From: Clostridium sp. Marseille-P2415
GTDB lineage: Bacteria > Bacillota > Clostridia > Lachnospirales > Lachnospiraceae
Length of the DNA: 64,000 nt
NCBI RefSeq assembly: GCF_900155545.1
Contig: NZ_LT732526.1
Coordinates: forward strand, 2,742,899 to 2,806,898
Direction of reading: 5' to 3'
In this document: positions 36,255 through 44,947 of the stretch, piece after piece
Position numbering within the stretch: position 1 is the first letter of the stretch
Layout: each line of letters starts with the position of its first letter
Notes under the pieces: model-generated
Seen by the model: the letters and a program-made list of their open reading frames with translations, nothing else
What the model was told of the DNA's origin: nothing
Database searches by the model: none
Translations under genes and position numbers: made by a program

Positions 36255-37038
36255 ATATATCGCGGTGGAAGATGAAAGCCTGATCCGGCGGAATCTGATA
36301 AAGAAGATCACCTCATTGAACCTGCCTTTGTCATTGGCCGGTGAGGCTTCTAACGGGAAGGATGCCATCCTTGTGGTCGAAGAACACTTCCCTGATCTGG
36401 TTATTACGGACATCCGCATGCCCCAGTGCGACGGCCTGGAGCTCGCCCGGTATCTTCAGAAAAACCATCCCGGCACCAGAACCATTATTTTAAGCGGTTA
36501 CAGCGATTTTTCTTATGCGCAGTCAGCCCTGCGGTACGGGGTTATGGATTATCTGCTGAAGCCGGTGACTTTAAAGTCTCTCTCCGAAACCTTACATAAA
36601 ACTCTGATTACCATGGAATCAGAATCTGACGATCTGGACTCATACCGCTCCAGTAACAGCAGGCTGGACCAGAGGTCCATCTGCGAACTGCTGGAGACCT
36701 ATCTCCAGGAAAACTTCCAGCAGGAGATTTCCTTTCAGGAGCTTGGAGAAAAGTTTGGCTTTACGCCGGAGTATCTGGGAAAAATATTTAAAAAATATGC
36801 CGGGGAAACACCTTCAAAGTATCTGGCGAAATTACGGATGAATGAGGCGAAACGGCTTCTTTTAAACAGCCCGGACATGGAAATCCAGATGGTCGGAGAA
36901 CTGGTGGGATATAAGGACGGATTTTATTTCAGCCGGGTTTTTAAAAGCTATACCGGAATCCAGCCAAGTGAATTCCGGAACCAGAGACAGCAGAATCAGA
37001 ATATTCATACAGATAAATTGTATAAATATCCATCTTGA
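36232..37038 (+). CDS. AraC-type response regulator, YesN-like
   Basis: The 268-residue protein has a receiver domain (residues 1-125) with Asp60 in VITDIRMP as the phosphorylation site and LKPVT with its conserved lysine, then a linker and a C-terminal double AraC helix-turn-helix (from about residue 170, ending RVFKSYTGIQPSEFR). It is much shorter than the 370-500 residue YesN proteins because the middle region is small. It overlaps the kinase gene by 23 bases, with its own AAGGGAGG site. It should activate the divergent importer and glycosidase operon. Confidence 0.93.
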   Translation: MSSIPNYKYIAVEDESLIRRNLIKKITSLNLPLSLAGEASNGKDAILVVEEHFPDLVITDIRMPQCDGLELARYLQKNHPGTRTIILSGYSDFSYAQSALRYGVMDYLLKPVTLKSLSETLHKTLITMESESDDLDSYRSSNSRLDQRSICELLETYLQENFQQEISFQELGEKFGFTPEYLGKIFKKYAGETPSKYLAKLRMNEAKRLLLNSPDMEIQMVGELVGYKDGFYFSRVFKSYTGIQPSEFRNQRQQNQNIHTDKLYKYPS

Positions 37039-37127
37039 AAAATTTTAAAAAAGGGATTGAAGTATAAAAAACACCTGCTACAATGGAGATAACGGTACCG
37101 GAATAAAAAATAAAAGGAGCAATTTTC

Positions 37128-37604
37128 ATGAAAGAATTATCATTAAGACCCATTGGCAAAGTTATTACCTGCGATGGCCTGAAAACAATAAAACTTGATA
37201 AAACCTATATTCCGGCACTGCAGTCTTTGGAAGGCTTCAGCCATCTTGACGTATTCTGGTGGTTCGACGGCTGTGACAACGAATCCTCCCGCAGCTCACT
37301 GGAGGAACGATCCCCCTATAAACACGCTCCCGCTGTTATGGGAACGTTTGCCACCCGCTCTCCGGAAAGGCCAAATCCCATTGCCTTATCGGTTTCAGAG
37401 GTGATCAGGATCAACCGGGAAGAGGGAACGGTCACCCTTGCCTATATTGATGCAGATGACAACAGCCCGGTCCTTGATCTGAAACCATACACTCCGAGCC
37501 TTGACCGGGTTTCAAATCCTCGCGTTCCTGCATGGTGCAGCCATTGGCCAAAAAGCCTGGAAGAATCCGCTGATTTTAAGTGGGAAGAGGAATTCAATTT
37601 CTAA
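37128..37604 (+). CDS. trmO: TrmO/TsaA-family tRNA methyltransferase
   Basis: The 158-residue protein belongs to the UPF0066/TsaA family: it starts LRPIGKVIT, has LEGFSHLDVFWWF, and carries the central GTFATRSPERPNPIALS motif. E. coli TrmO adds a methyl group to t6A at position 37 of some tRNAs using S-adenosylmethionine. This one lacks the extra C-terminal domain of the E. coli enzyme and is a short, single-domain version. It stands alone after the response regulator gene and ends at a hairpin. Confidence 0.85.
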   Translation: MKELSLRPIGKVITCDGLKTIKLDKTYIPALQSLEGFSHLDVFWWFDGCDNESSRSSLEERSPYKHAPAVMGTFATRSPERPNPIALSVSEVIRINREEGTVTLAYIDADDNSPVLDLKPYTPSLDRVSNPRVPAWCSHWPKSLEESADFKWEEEFNF

Positions 37605-37625
37605 AAAGAAAAGACGTTTTACTGA

Positions 37626-37650
37626 CGGGGAGGGAGACATTCCCTCCCCG
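37626..37650. terminator. GC-rich hairpin between convergent genes
   Basis: CGGGGAGGGA (37626-37635) pairs with TCCCTCCCCG (37641-37650) around GACAT. It stands between the trmO-like stop and the DUF6179 stop. The U-run is weak (CTTATCATT), but position suggests a shared terminator. Confidence 0.7.
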
Positions 37651-37659
37651 CTTATCATT

Positions 37660-38508
37660 CTATATGGCGAGAATGGAATCCAGGCGCTGGTTTTCAACTG
37701 CATTTTTCAGCTCAAAGCTGTAATTATGCAGATCGGCCTTTAAATACTCACTCAATTCTTCCTCCCCACCATATCCGGATATTACAAGCTCATCAACCAA
37801 TCCCCTCATATTTTGTTCCAATGAGGCTGCGGATTTCCGGCTTACATAATCTGCCAACTGTTCCAGCTCCTTACATGTATATCCCTGTGTACGGACCCCC
37901 TTTCCAGCCATCCGGCAGCCCAGAATATTCCGCAGCACAACTGCGGCAAGATTTATAAACAGCTCATCATAATCCGGTGAATAGGCCCGAAGCACATGCC
38001 GGACATACTCATCCGGCAATTTTCCAAGGAAAACCTGTTCCAGGCTGATACACTTAACGAAGGCGCCGACGGCATCAATTCCGCATAATGGATCAATTGG
38101 ATACAGAACCGGGTAATCCAGCGTAAGAATGTGATTCTGTGGTTGAAAACGCGGATCATAATACAGAAAAAAAGAAGGAATGCCCTTAACAAACGTTTCG
38201 TAATAACACCGGTTTTCATAATATTTAAAATCCGGTATTATTTTATTATACAGGATCTGGGTTTCTTTCACTTTTCTAAGTACGATTTCATATCCCAGAC
38301 CATAGACCGCTTTCGCATCCGGATGGCCATCCGGGGAAAGAAGCTCCTGCCCTTCAGCCAGATATTCTTCGTACTCATGGATGCAATACAGAACGGCCTC
38401 CATAAGCTGTCTTGCTTTTTCATAAGTTATGGAAGTGCTCTCCTTCCCTGTATATTTATCCGCCAATTCTGCAACAATCGGCAGAAGCTCTTCTGCCCTA
38501 TCCTTCAT
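37660..38508 (-). CDS. DUF6179 family protein
   Basis: The protein (282 residues from this start) is all-alpha in look, without membrane segment or signal, and has no motif of known enzymes. It matches the DUF6179 family in its sequence style (GLGYEIVLRKVKETQILYNKI; PSFFLYYDPRFQPQNHILTLDYP). Upstream ATGs at 38514 and 38526 are also possible; the ORF can extend to 38616, but that would overlap the upstream gene by over 100 bases. It overlaps the DUF6323 gene by 11 bases, and the two seem to travel together. Function is unknown. Confidence 0.75.
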   Translation of the reverse strand: MKDRAEELLPIVAELADKYTGKESTSITYEKARQLMEAVLYCIHEYEEYLAEGQELLSPDGHPDAKAVYGLGYEIVLRKVKETQILYNKIIPDFKYYENRCYYETFVKGIPSFFLYYDPRFQPQNHILTLDYPVLYPIDPLCGIDAVGAFVKCISLEQVFLGKLPDEYVRHVLRAYSPDYDELFINLAAVVLRNILGCRMAGKGVRTQGYTCKELEQLADYVSRKSAASLEQNMRGLVDELVISGYGGEEELSEYLKADLHNYSFELKNAVENQRLDSILAI

Positions 38509-38962
38509 CCTCATCCTCTTCCTCATACAGGCCCAACCCGAAGCGCGCCCTTCTTGCAAACGTTTCCAAACCGGTATCTTCCAGATAATCCAGGGACCCC
38601 TGGCATGGTCCGTCAAACTGGTCTTTCATAAAATCAATGAGCTCATCGTCCGTAATTTCATCCAACGATTCATTTTTATAAAAATAAAAAATATCCTGAA
38701 GCCTTCCTAACGTCTCCACATAATTATCCTGATAAATATACGGAGAATCACAGAATGCATAAATCAGTTTCGGCAGAATGCCTTCTCCGAATTCCACCCG
38801 TTCCTGATTCTTTAAGACTTCCTTTCTTTCCTTTAAGAGCAGTGCTGCCTCTACATCCGTAAGTGTCAGACCAAACTTCTCCGTATAGCCATTGGCTTCC
38901 CTTACATTTGCGAGCTGCCGGCTGTCGTTTGCAGCTTCAAGCCACTTCCCATCCTCCATCAT
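38498..38962 (-). CDS. DUF6323 family protein
   Basis: The 154-residue protein looks like DUF6323: a helical protein with ANGYTEKFGLTLTDVEAALLLKERKEVL and an acidic C-terminus (YEEEDEDEG). No catalytic motif or membrane span is visible. It is the first gene of a two-gene unit with the DUF6179 gene, whose start lies inside its last codons, so translation is coupled. The pair is known mainly from clostridia; its role is not known to me. Confidence 0.75.
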   Translation of the reverse strand: MMEDGKWLEAANDSRQLANVREANGYTEKFGLTLTDVEAALLLKERKEVLKNQERVEFGEGILPKLIYAFCDSPYIYQDNYVETLGRLQDIFYFYKNESLDEITDDELIDFMKDQFDGPCQGSLDYLEDTGLETFARRARFGLGLYEEEDEDEG

Positions 38963-39022
38963 AAACCTTCCTTTCTTTTGATAAATACCAAGTTTACGCC
39001 TGAAATGATGAAATTACAAGCC

Positions 39023-39051
39023 TTGAAAAAAAGTCGTTTTTATGGTATTAT
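39023..39051 (+). promoter_or_regulatory. Promoter upstream of capA
   Basis: TTGAAA (39023-39028) and TATTAT (39046-39051) stand 17 bases apart, with TGG just before the -10. The predicted start (about 39058) lies almost on top of a terminator-like hairpin. Confidence 0.7.
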
Positions 39052-39059
39052 ATTTGCAT

Positions 39060-39087
39060 AAGAGATCGGGCTTCCCATCTCTTTTTT
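39060..39087 (+). terminator. Terminator-like hairpin directly after the capA promoter
   Basis: AAGAGATCGGG (39060-39070) pairs, with one bulged C, with CCCATCTCTT (39074-39083), and a run of six T follows. It would stop transcripts about 30 bases long, before capA at 39151. It may be an attenuator. Confidence 0.65.
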
Positions 39088-39150
39088 CTATTTCATTCTG
39101 CCCTCTGTTCTGGTAAGATGGAATCATACAGATAAAATCAGGAGGAACAT

Positions 39151-40509
39151 ATGAACCACAAAACAAACCTCATTCTGGCCCTTATCATCCCACTTCTCAT
39201 GGGCTGCTCCAGGACGGCAGTCTCCCAGCCCCCGTCTTTTTCCGCTGCGGCAGAATCAAAGGCAACTCCTTCCGCAGCAGATGAAGTCTTAAATAATAAT
39301 ACGGGCCCTATTGCGGACAAGCTGCCGGCAGACATAAAAGAGGACTTTTTAATCTGGGCCGGATCCCAATATGGCAGAGATTTAACTGACGGTCTGAATG
39401 CTGCCCTGCAATCCGGTTCCTATGAGGACACGCTCTGGTATGATTTAACCGGCAACTCCCTATCCGTATTAAAAGACCGGTTCTCCGGCCTTCTGGATTC
39501 CCCTGAAACCGCAAAAGCCCATCACATTTACTTCAAAGAATCCGCGGATCCGGGCCGGGTCAGCCTTTCCTTTGCAGGGGACATAAGCTTTGCAGACGGT
39601 TATGCCAATATGGCGGCCTATGATTCCCGGGGCGGCTTAAACCAGTGCATTATGCCGGAGATAAGAGAGCGCATGGCAGCCGCAGACATCATGATGATCA
39701 ACAATGAATTTTCCTACAGCAGGCGCGGTGCTCCCCTGCCAGGGAAACCTTTTGCTTTCCGGGCAGACCCCTCTATGGTGGAAAATCTAAAGGAACTTTC
39801 CGTGGATATCGTTTCTGCCGCCAATAACCATGTTTACGACTACGGTCCCGAAGCATTCTCAGATACCCTGGACACCTTGTCCGGCGCAGATATGCCCTAT
39901 GTGGGCGCAGGCCGGGATTTAAACGAAGCAAAGGCTGCCGTCTACTTTATTGCAGGAGGAATGAAAATCGCCTATGTTTCCGCCACGCAGATCGAACGGG
40001 CCACCGTTTATACAAAGGGTGCCACCGATACAAGCCCCGGGGTTTTAAGGACCGATGACCCGGACGTCTACCTGGCTGCCATTGATACCGCAAAAGCAAA
40101 CAGCGATTTCGTGGTGGTATTCGTACATTGGGGAACCGAAGGTACCAATTACTTTGAGGAAGACCAACGGAAACTGGCCCGCCGGTTTATAGACCACGGA
40201 GCCGGACTGGTCATCGGCTGTCATCCTCATGTCCTTCAGGGAATTGAGTATTACCATAACGTCCCCATTGTATACAGCCTGGGAAATTTCTGGTTCAACA
40301 GCAGGACTCTGGCTACCGGCCTGATGGAAGCCACCATCTCCGTAAACGGTCTGGAAAAGCTGCAGTTCATTCCTGCCCTTCAGAAGGACTGCCGCACAAA
40401 CCTGGTAACTTCTCCTGCGGAAAAAATAAAAGCCATCCGTTTTATGGAGGACTTGTCTCCGGGTATCTCCATGGATGAAGATGGTATTGTTCATCCATCA
40501 GGAAATTAA
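39151..40509 (+). CDS. CapA-family lipoprotein (PgsA-like metallophosphatase fold)
   Basis: The 452-residue protein starts with a lipoprotein signal: LIIPLLMGC places the lipid on Cys19. After a linker of about 100 residues, the CapA domain runs from VSLSFAGDISFADGY, through NNEFSYSRRGAPL and SAANNHVYDYG to VIGCHPHVLQGIEYY, the metal-binding pattern of the calcineurin-like CapA family. In Bacillus CapA/PgsA helps make or export poly-gamma-glutamate; no pgsB/pgsC genes are here, so it probably has another envelope role. An AGGAGG precedes the ATG. Confidence 0.88.
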   Translation: MNHKTNLILALIIPLLMGCSRTAVSQPPSFSAAAESKATPSAADEVLNNNTGPIADKLPADIKEDFLIWAGSQYGRDLTDGLNAALQSGSYEDTLWYDLTGNSLSVLKDRFSGLLDSPETAKAHHIYFKESADPGRVSLSFAGDISFADGYANMAAYDSRGGLNQCIMPEIRERMAAADIMMINNEFSYSRRGAPLPGKPFAFRADPSMVENLKELSVDIVSAANNHVYDYGPEAFSDTLDTLSGADMPYVGAGRDLNEAKAAVYFIAGGMKIAYVSATQIERATVYTKGATDTSPGVLRTDDPDVYLAAIDTAKANSDFVVVFVHWGTEGTNYFEEDQRKLARRFIDHGAGLVIGCHPHVLQGIEYYHNVPIVYSLGNFWFNSRTLATGLMEATISVNGLEKLQFIPALQKDCRTNLVTSPAEKIKAIRFMEDLSPGISMDEDGIVHPSGN

Positions 40510-40658
40510 AGAAATATTACGATTTTATTAAATCAGCCTTCATTTCTTACGCATTCTTACGCCTTCTTAACTTTCCTTGACCCTGGACCCACTCCATAGT
40601 TTAAAGTCAAGGCATCAGCAGAACGCTGATAGAGCAACCATTTGAAAGGAGAGGAATT

Positions 40659-42086
40659 ATGAGACTAAGGAAAAAGAAATGGCTGATTCCCTGCGCTGCT
40701 GCGCTTTTTACAATAGGTGCTTCCATGACATCCTTTGCAGCACAGGGGTGGGTCCAGGAAAATAACACCTGGGTTTACTACGATTCCAACGGCTATTTTG
40801 CGACAGATGCCTGGCGTAAATCCGGCGATAGCTGGTTTTACCTCGATTCCGACGGGCATACGGCAGCCAGCAGAGTAATCGAATCAGACGGCAGTTATTA
40901 TTATGTTAATTCTGTTGGCGCCATGGTAACCAACGAATGGAGGGAAATCCCTTCGGATTATGAAGATGAGGATTCACCGGACACTTACTGGTATTATTTT
41001 GGAAGCAACGGCAAAGCATACAAGGCTCCTTCTTCCGGCAAGACATCCTTTAAGTCCATCCGGGTAGCCAACGGTGATTATCACAACTATGCCTTTGACT
41101 CGGAAGGAAGGCTGCTGTCCGGCTGGGTGAATGAGGATTCAGAACGTGTGACCGGCGAGGAAGCATGGAAAGACGGAATCTACTACTGCGGCAATTCCGC
41201 TGACGGTGCCCGGGCGAATAACGAATGGCGGCGTATCGATGTAGAAGATGATGAAAATGATGAGTACAACTTTGACGGAACCTACTGGTTCTACTTCGGC
41301 TCCAACGGCAAGAAGATCAAGGATGCCAATAAGACCATCAACGGGGGGAAGTACCACTTCAATGAAAACGGTGCGGCTGAATACGAATGGTACGAATCGG
41401 ATACTGTTTCCTCGACTTCATCGGCAAGCCAGGCGAAATACTACAATCTTCCAACCCAGTGCTGGCTGGCAAAAGGCTGGTTTAAAACCGTTCCAAGTGA
41501 GGATATCGACCAGGATGCTTACGAGGATGACAAGGAATACTGGTTCTATGCCACCGGAAACGGGAAAGTGGTTACCAGCCAGATCAAATCCATTAACGGT
41601 CTAAGATATGCGTTCAACGACAAGGGCGAAATGCTCCATGGCATTTATAAGATGACCTTCGACGACAACAAAAAGCTGGAATCCTATAAAAAGATCAAAA
41701 CAGAAGACGATTTCCCGGAAGCAGATGAAGCCTGCCAGGTTTACTGCTTCGGAAACTCTCCAAAAGAAGGTGCCATGGCAACCGGCAAAACCACCATTGA
41801 TATCGACGGGGAAAAATATACCTTCAACTTCCGCAAGTCCGGCAGCAGCAAGGGAGCCGGCTACAATGGCATCTATGATAGCAGCATCTATGTACAGGGC
41901 AGAATGTTAAAGGCTGACAGGGATGAGAAATACAAGGTAGTCGAATATAACGGCAAAGAATACTTAGTCGGCACATCCGGAAAACTTGCAAAAAACAAAT
42001 CAAACGTTAAAGATGGAGATGATAAATACTACAGAACCAACAGCGACGGAACCATCGAAGATTCCGGATATGAAAAAATCAAATAA
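40659..42086 (+). CDS. Secreted cell-wall-binding repeat protein
   Basis: The 475-residue protein has a signal peptide (cut after TSFAA near residue 29) and otherwise consists of cell-wall/choline-binding repeats: GWVQENNTWVYYDSNGYF, then SWFYLDSDGHTA, YYYVNSVGAM, YWYYFGSNGK, YWFYFGSNGK and so on, with repeats spread over the full length. There is no catalytic domain. It probably sticks to the cell wall or to polysaccharide outside the cell. Late repeats are diverged and rich in Lys and Asp. It follows capA by 150 bases and ends at a clear terminator. Confidence 0.88.
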   Translation: MRLRKKKWLIPCAAALFTIGASMTSFAAQGWVQENNTWVYYDSNGYFATDAWRKSGDSWFYLDSDGHTAASRVIESDGSYYYVNSVGAMVTNEWREIPSDYEDEDSPDTYWYYFGSNGKAYKAPSSGKTSFKSIRVANGDYHNYAFDSEGRLLSGWVNEDSERVTGEEAWKDGIYYCGNSADGARANNEWRRIDVEDDENDEYNFDGTYWFYFGSNGKKIKDANKTINGGKYHFNENGAAEYEWYESDTVSSTSSASQAKYYNLPTQCWLAKGWFKTVPSEDIDQDAYEDDKEYWFYATGNGKVVTSQIKSINGLRYAFNDKGEMLHGIYKMTFDDNKKLESYKKIKTEDDFPEADEACQVYCFGNSPKEGAMATGKTTIDIDGEKYTFNFRKSGSSKGAGYNGIYDSSIYVQGRMLKADRDEKYKVVEYNGKEYLVGTSGKLAKNKSNVKDGDDKYYRTNSDGTIEDSGYEKIK

Positions 42087-42145
42087 AACCATATAAATAA
42101 AAAACCATAAAACAAAACCATATTCACAAATTAAATCATATGAAA

Positions 42146-42188
42146 GGGACGGCAGCACTGGTCATACCATGCTGCCGCCCCTTTTTTC
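42146..42188 (+). terminator. Intrinsic terminator of the cell-wall repeat gene
   Basis: GGGACGGCAGCA (42146-42157) pairs with TGCTGCCGCCCC (42170-42181), followed by six T. It stands between convergent genes. Confidence 0.88.
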
Positions 42189-42203
42189 ACAGTAACGGGC
42201 GCG

Positions 42204-44489
42204 TTACCGCTTCATCCCCCGGTACACCTTTTCTGCTGTGACCGGAAGTTCCCTTATCCTTGCTCCCACCGCATTTGCCACCGCATCTGCAATGGCCGGC
42301 GAGGGCGTATTGATCACGATCTCACCAATAGATTTTGCTCCAAAGGGCCCGGTCGGTTCATAGCTGCTTTCAAATTCCACCCGGATATCCCCTACATCCA
42401 GTCTGGTAGGCAGCTTGTACTGCATAAATGAATTCTGCAGCATCTGCCCCTTCCGGGAATAGGTGATTTCCTCATACATCGCCATGCCGATTCCCTGGGC
42501 AATGCCGCCCTCCGTCTGGATCCTTGCAAGGTTGGGATTAATGGTGGTTCCGCAGTCCACAACTGCCACATAATCCAAAAGTTCCACCTCACCGGTTTCC
42601 TTATCGACTTCCACCTCAGCCATACCGACCATAAACGGCGGCGGAGAAACGGGAGAGGTATGAGAGGCACCTGCGGACAGCATTTCTTCGTTAAAGCACA
42701 TAACCCTGTTCCCTATATCCTTTAAGGACATTTCCAGCTCTCCTGACCGCTGGTAAACCCTTTTCCCGTCAAATTCCAGGGACTCTTTTTCACAGGAAAG
42801 ATACTGGGCCCCTTTATTCAGGATCTTTTCCCGCATCTCCTTGCAGGCCTTCACCACGGCCATCCCGGTCAGATACATGGTGCTGGAGGCATAGGAACCG
42901 GAATCATAGGGAGATACGTCCGTATCCGTACCATGGACCACGATCTGATCCATATCACATTCCAGACAGTCAGCCGCCACCTGGGCCAGCGTGGTGTCAC
43001 AGCCCGTTCCCATGTCAGAAGCGCCGATCAAAAGGGTATAGAAACCGTCATCGTTGAGACGAAGCTCCACAGATGCCACATCTACGCCGGAGATGGCAGA
43101 TCCCTGCATGGCCATGGCAACACCCACACCCCGGACCTTTCCATTTCCCATATCCACTCTCGGATATTTCTCATCCCATCGGATCATCTCCCCGGCACGG
43201 GCCATACACCGGTCCAGTGCACAGCTCTTTAACGTCTCCCCATAGTAAGCAGGCATAACGTCCCCTTCTTTTACCATGTTTAATTCCCGAATTTTCACGG
43301 AATCCATTCCCATTTTTTCCGCCAGTTCATTCACCGCAGATTCCACCGCAAAGATTCCCTGGGTTGCCCCGTATCCACGGTAGGCTCCGGAAGACATCCG
43401 GTTGGTATAAACCACATCATAGGCAAAACGGAAGGCCTTCGGCGTCCGGTAAAGAGGAATGGATTTGTGCCCGGACAGCCCTACCGTCGTAGGTCCGTGT
43501 TCCCCATAGGCACCTGTATTTGATAAGGTATATACATCGATCGCCTGCAGGATTCCATCCTTATTTGCTCCGACCCGGACATGGACTTCCATCTCATGGC
43601 GGGGGGAAGAAGCGATCTGGGATTCATACCGGCTGAAAATCATTTTGGCCGGCCTTCCGGTTTTCATTGTCACGACCGCCGGATACACTTCGGCAACCAC
43701 CGTCTGCTTTGCTCCAAAGCCGCCGCCGATCCTGGGCTTTATAACACGGATCATGGATTTGGGTATGTCCAGGGCATGAGCCAGGATCCTTCTCACGTGA
43801 AAGGTTACCTGAGTGGAAGCCACCATATTCAAACGTCCATAGGTATCCAGATAAGAATAGGCACGGAACGTTTCCATCATGGCCTGCTGGTTCGCTTTTG
43901 TATGGTAAACCTGTTCCACCACATAATCACACTGCTTTAAGACAGAATCCACATCTCCATGTACTTCCCCGCCGGAAGCGCACAAATTCCGTTTATTGTC
44001 CGCTCCGACCGGACAGAGGCTCTTCCAGTTTTCTTCCGGATGAATCAGCACCGGATTGTCCTTTGCCTGTTTAAAATCCAGTACCGGCTCAAGAACCTCA
44101 TATTCCACTTGAATGAGACGCATGGCACGATCCACCGCCTCCTCCGTTTCTCCGGCTACAATGGCTGCCGCATCTCCCATAAACCGCATTCTCTGATCCA
44201 GGATCAGCCTGTCATAGGGACTGGGCTCCGGGTAAGACTGGCCTGCCATGGTAAAACGCTTATCCGGCACATCTTTATAGGTCAGGATACAGGCGATCCC
44301 ATCCACTTTTTCTGCTTTTTCGGTATGTATCTCCCTGATCCATGCGTGGGCATGAGGGCTTCTGAGCACTTTTACGATCAGACAGTCCCTGGGGGCCAGA
44401 TCATCGGTATATACAGGCTTTCCGGTTACCAGGGCCCTGGCATCCTTTTTTTTCACAGAGGTATTGACGTTACGCATTTTATCGTTCAT
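42204..44489 (-). CDS. Molybdenum hydroxylase large subunit (xanthine dehydrogenase type)
   Basis: The protein of about 761 residues holds the molybdopterin-cytosine-dinucleotide binding domains of the xanthine oxidase family: an aldehyde oxidase a/b hammerhead domain (VTGKPVYTDDL), GGGFGAKQ near residue 255, RGYGATQG in the next segment, QGSAISGVD and GPFGAKSIGE with the expected catalytic glutamate near the end. It hydroxylates a purine or another N-heterocycle. The start at 44489 overlaps the upstream stop codon (ATGA). Substrate cannot be read from sequence; xanthine, hypoxanthine or nicotinate are all options. Confidence 0.9.
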   Translation of the reverse strand: MNDKMRNVNTSVKKKDARALVTGKPVYTDDLAPRDCLIVKVLRSPHAHAWIREIHTEKAEKVDGIACILTYKDVPDKRFTMAGQSYPEPSPYDRLILDQRMRFMGDAAAIVAGETEEAVDRAMRLIQVEYEVLEPVLDFKQAKDNPVLIHPEENWKSLCPVGADNKRNLCASGGEVHGDVDSVLKQCDYVVEQVYHTKANQQAMMETFRAYSYLDTYGRLNMVASTQVTFHVRRILAHALDIPKSMIRVIKPRIGGGFGAKQTVVAEVYPAVVTMKTGRPAKMIFSRYESQIASSPRHEMEVHVRVGANKDGILQAIDVYTLSNTGAYGEHGPTTVGLSGHKSIPLYRTPKAFRFAYDVVYTNRMSSGAYRGYGATQGIFAVESAVNELAEKMGMDSVKIRELNMVKEGDVMPAYYGETLKSCALDRCMARAGEMIRWDEKYPRVDMGNGKVRGVGVAMAMQGSAISGVDVASVELRLNDDGFYTLLIGASDMGTGCDTTLAQVAADCLECDMDQIVVHGTDTDVSPYDSGSYASSTMYLTGMAVVKACKEMREKILNKGAQYLSCEKESLEFDGKRVYQRSGELEMSLKDIGNRVMCFNEEMLSAGASHTSPVSPPPFMVGMAEVEVDKETGEVELLDYVAVVDCGTTINPNLARIQTEGGIAQGIGMAMYEEITYSRKGQMLQNSFMQYKLPTRLDVGDIRVEFESSYEPTGPFGAKSIGEIVINTPSPAIADAVANAVGARIRELPVTAEKVYRGMKR

Positions 44490-44947
44490 TCCTGTGCTGC
44501 TCCTCTGCTTAAATATTTTCTTACCGCACGCATCTGGCCCATGTAACCGCTGCAGCGGCACAGATTCCCGGCCAGATACTCCTTTATCTCTTCATCATCA
44601 AGGTTCTTTTCTTCCTTTTCCATAGCCAGTACATTCATGATAAGTCCGGGACTGCAGAAACCGCACTGCTCCGCGCCTTCTCCGGCCAGATACATTCCAA
44701 ACTCCTCCGCTTTCTTTTCCGCACCTTCCAGAGTGATCACCTCACAGTCATTCACCCTGGCTGCCAAAAGGGAACAGGAAAGTCTTGCCTTCCCATCGAC
44801 CAGAACCGTACAAAGCCCGCAGTTTTCCGTTTCACAGCCGCACTTTACGCTGTAACAGCCCTTCATTCGGAGAAGCTGGAATAAGGTGGTATCATCAGCG
44901 ATTTTTGCATAGGTCAATTTCCCGTTCAGTGTGAATTCAATTTCCAT
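44486..44947 (-). CDS. Molybdenum hydroxylase [2Fe-2S] subunit
   Basis: The 153-residue protein has both iron-sulfur cluster sites of the family: CYSVKCGCETENCGLC with Cys at a CX4CX2CX11C-like spacing near residues 31-48, and CGFCSPG...CRCSGY in the second half. It passes electrons from the molybdenum site to the FAD subunit. Its ATG follows the FAD gene's stop codon directly (TAAATG) and AAGGAGG lies inside that gene's end. Length is typical. Confidence 0.95.
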   Translation of the reverse strand: MEIEFTLNGKLTYAKIADDTTLFQLLRMKGCYSVKCGCETENCGLCTVLVDGKARLSCSLLAARVNDCEVITLEGAEKKAEEFGMYLAGEGAEQCGFCSPGLIMNVLAMEKEEKNLDDEEIKEYLAGNLCRCSGYMGQMRAVRKYLSRGAAQE

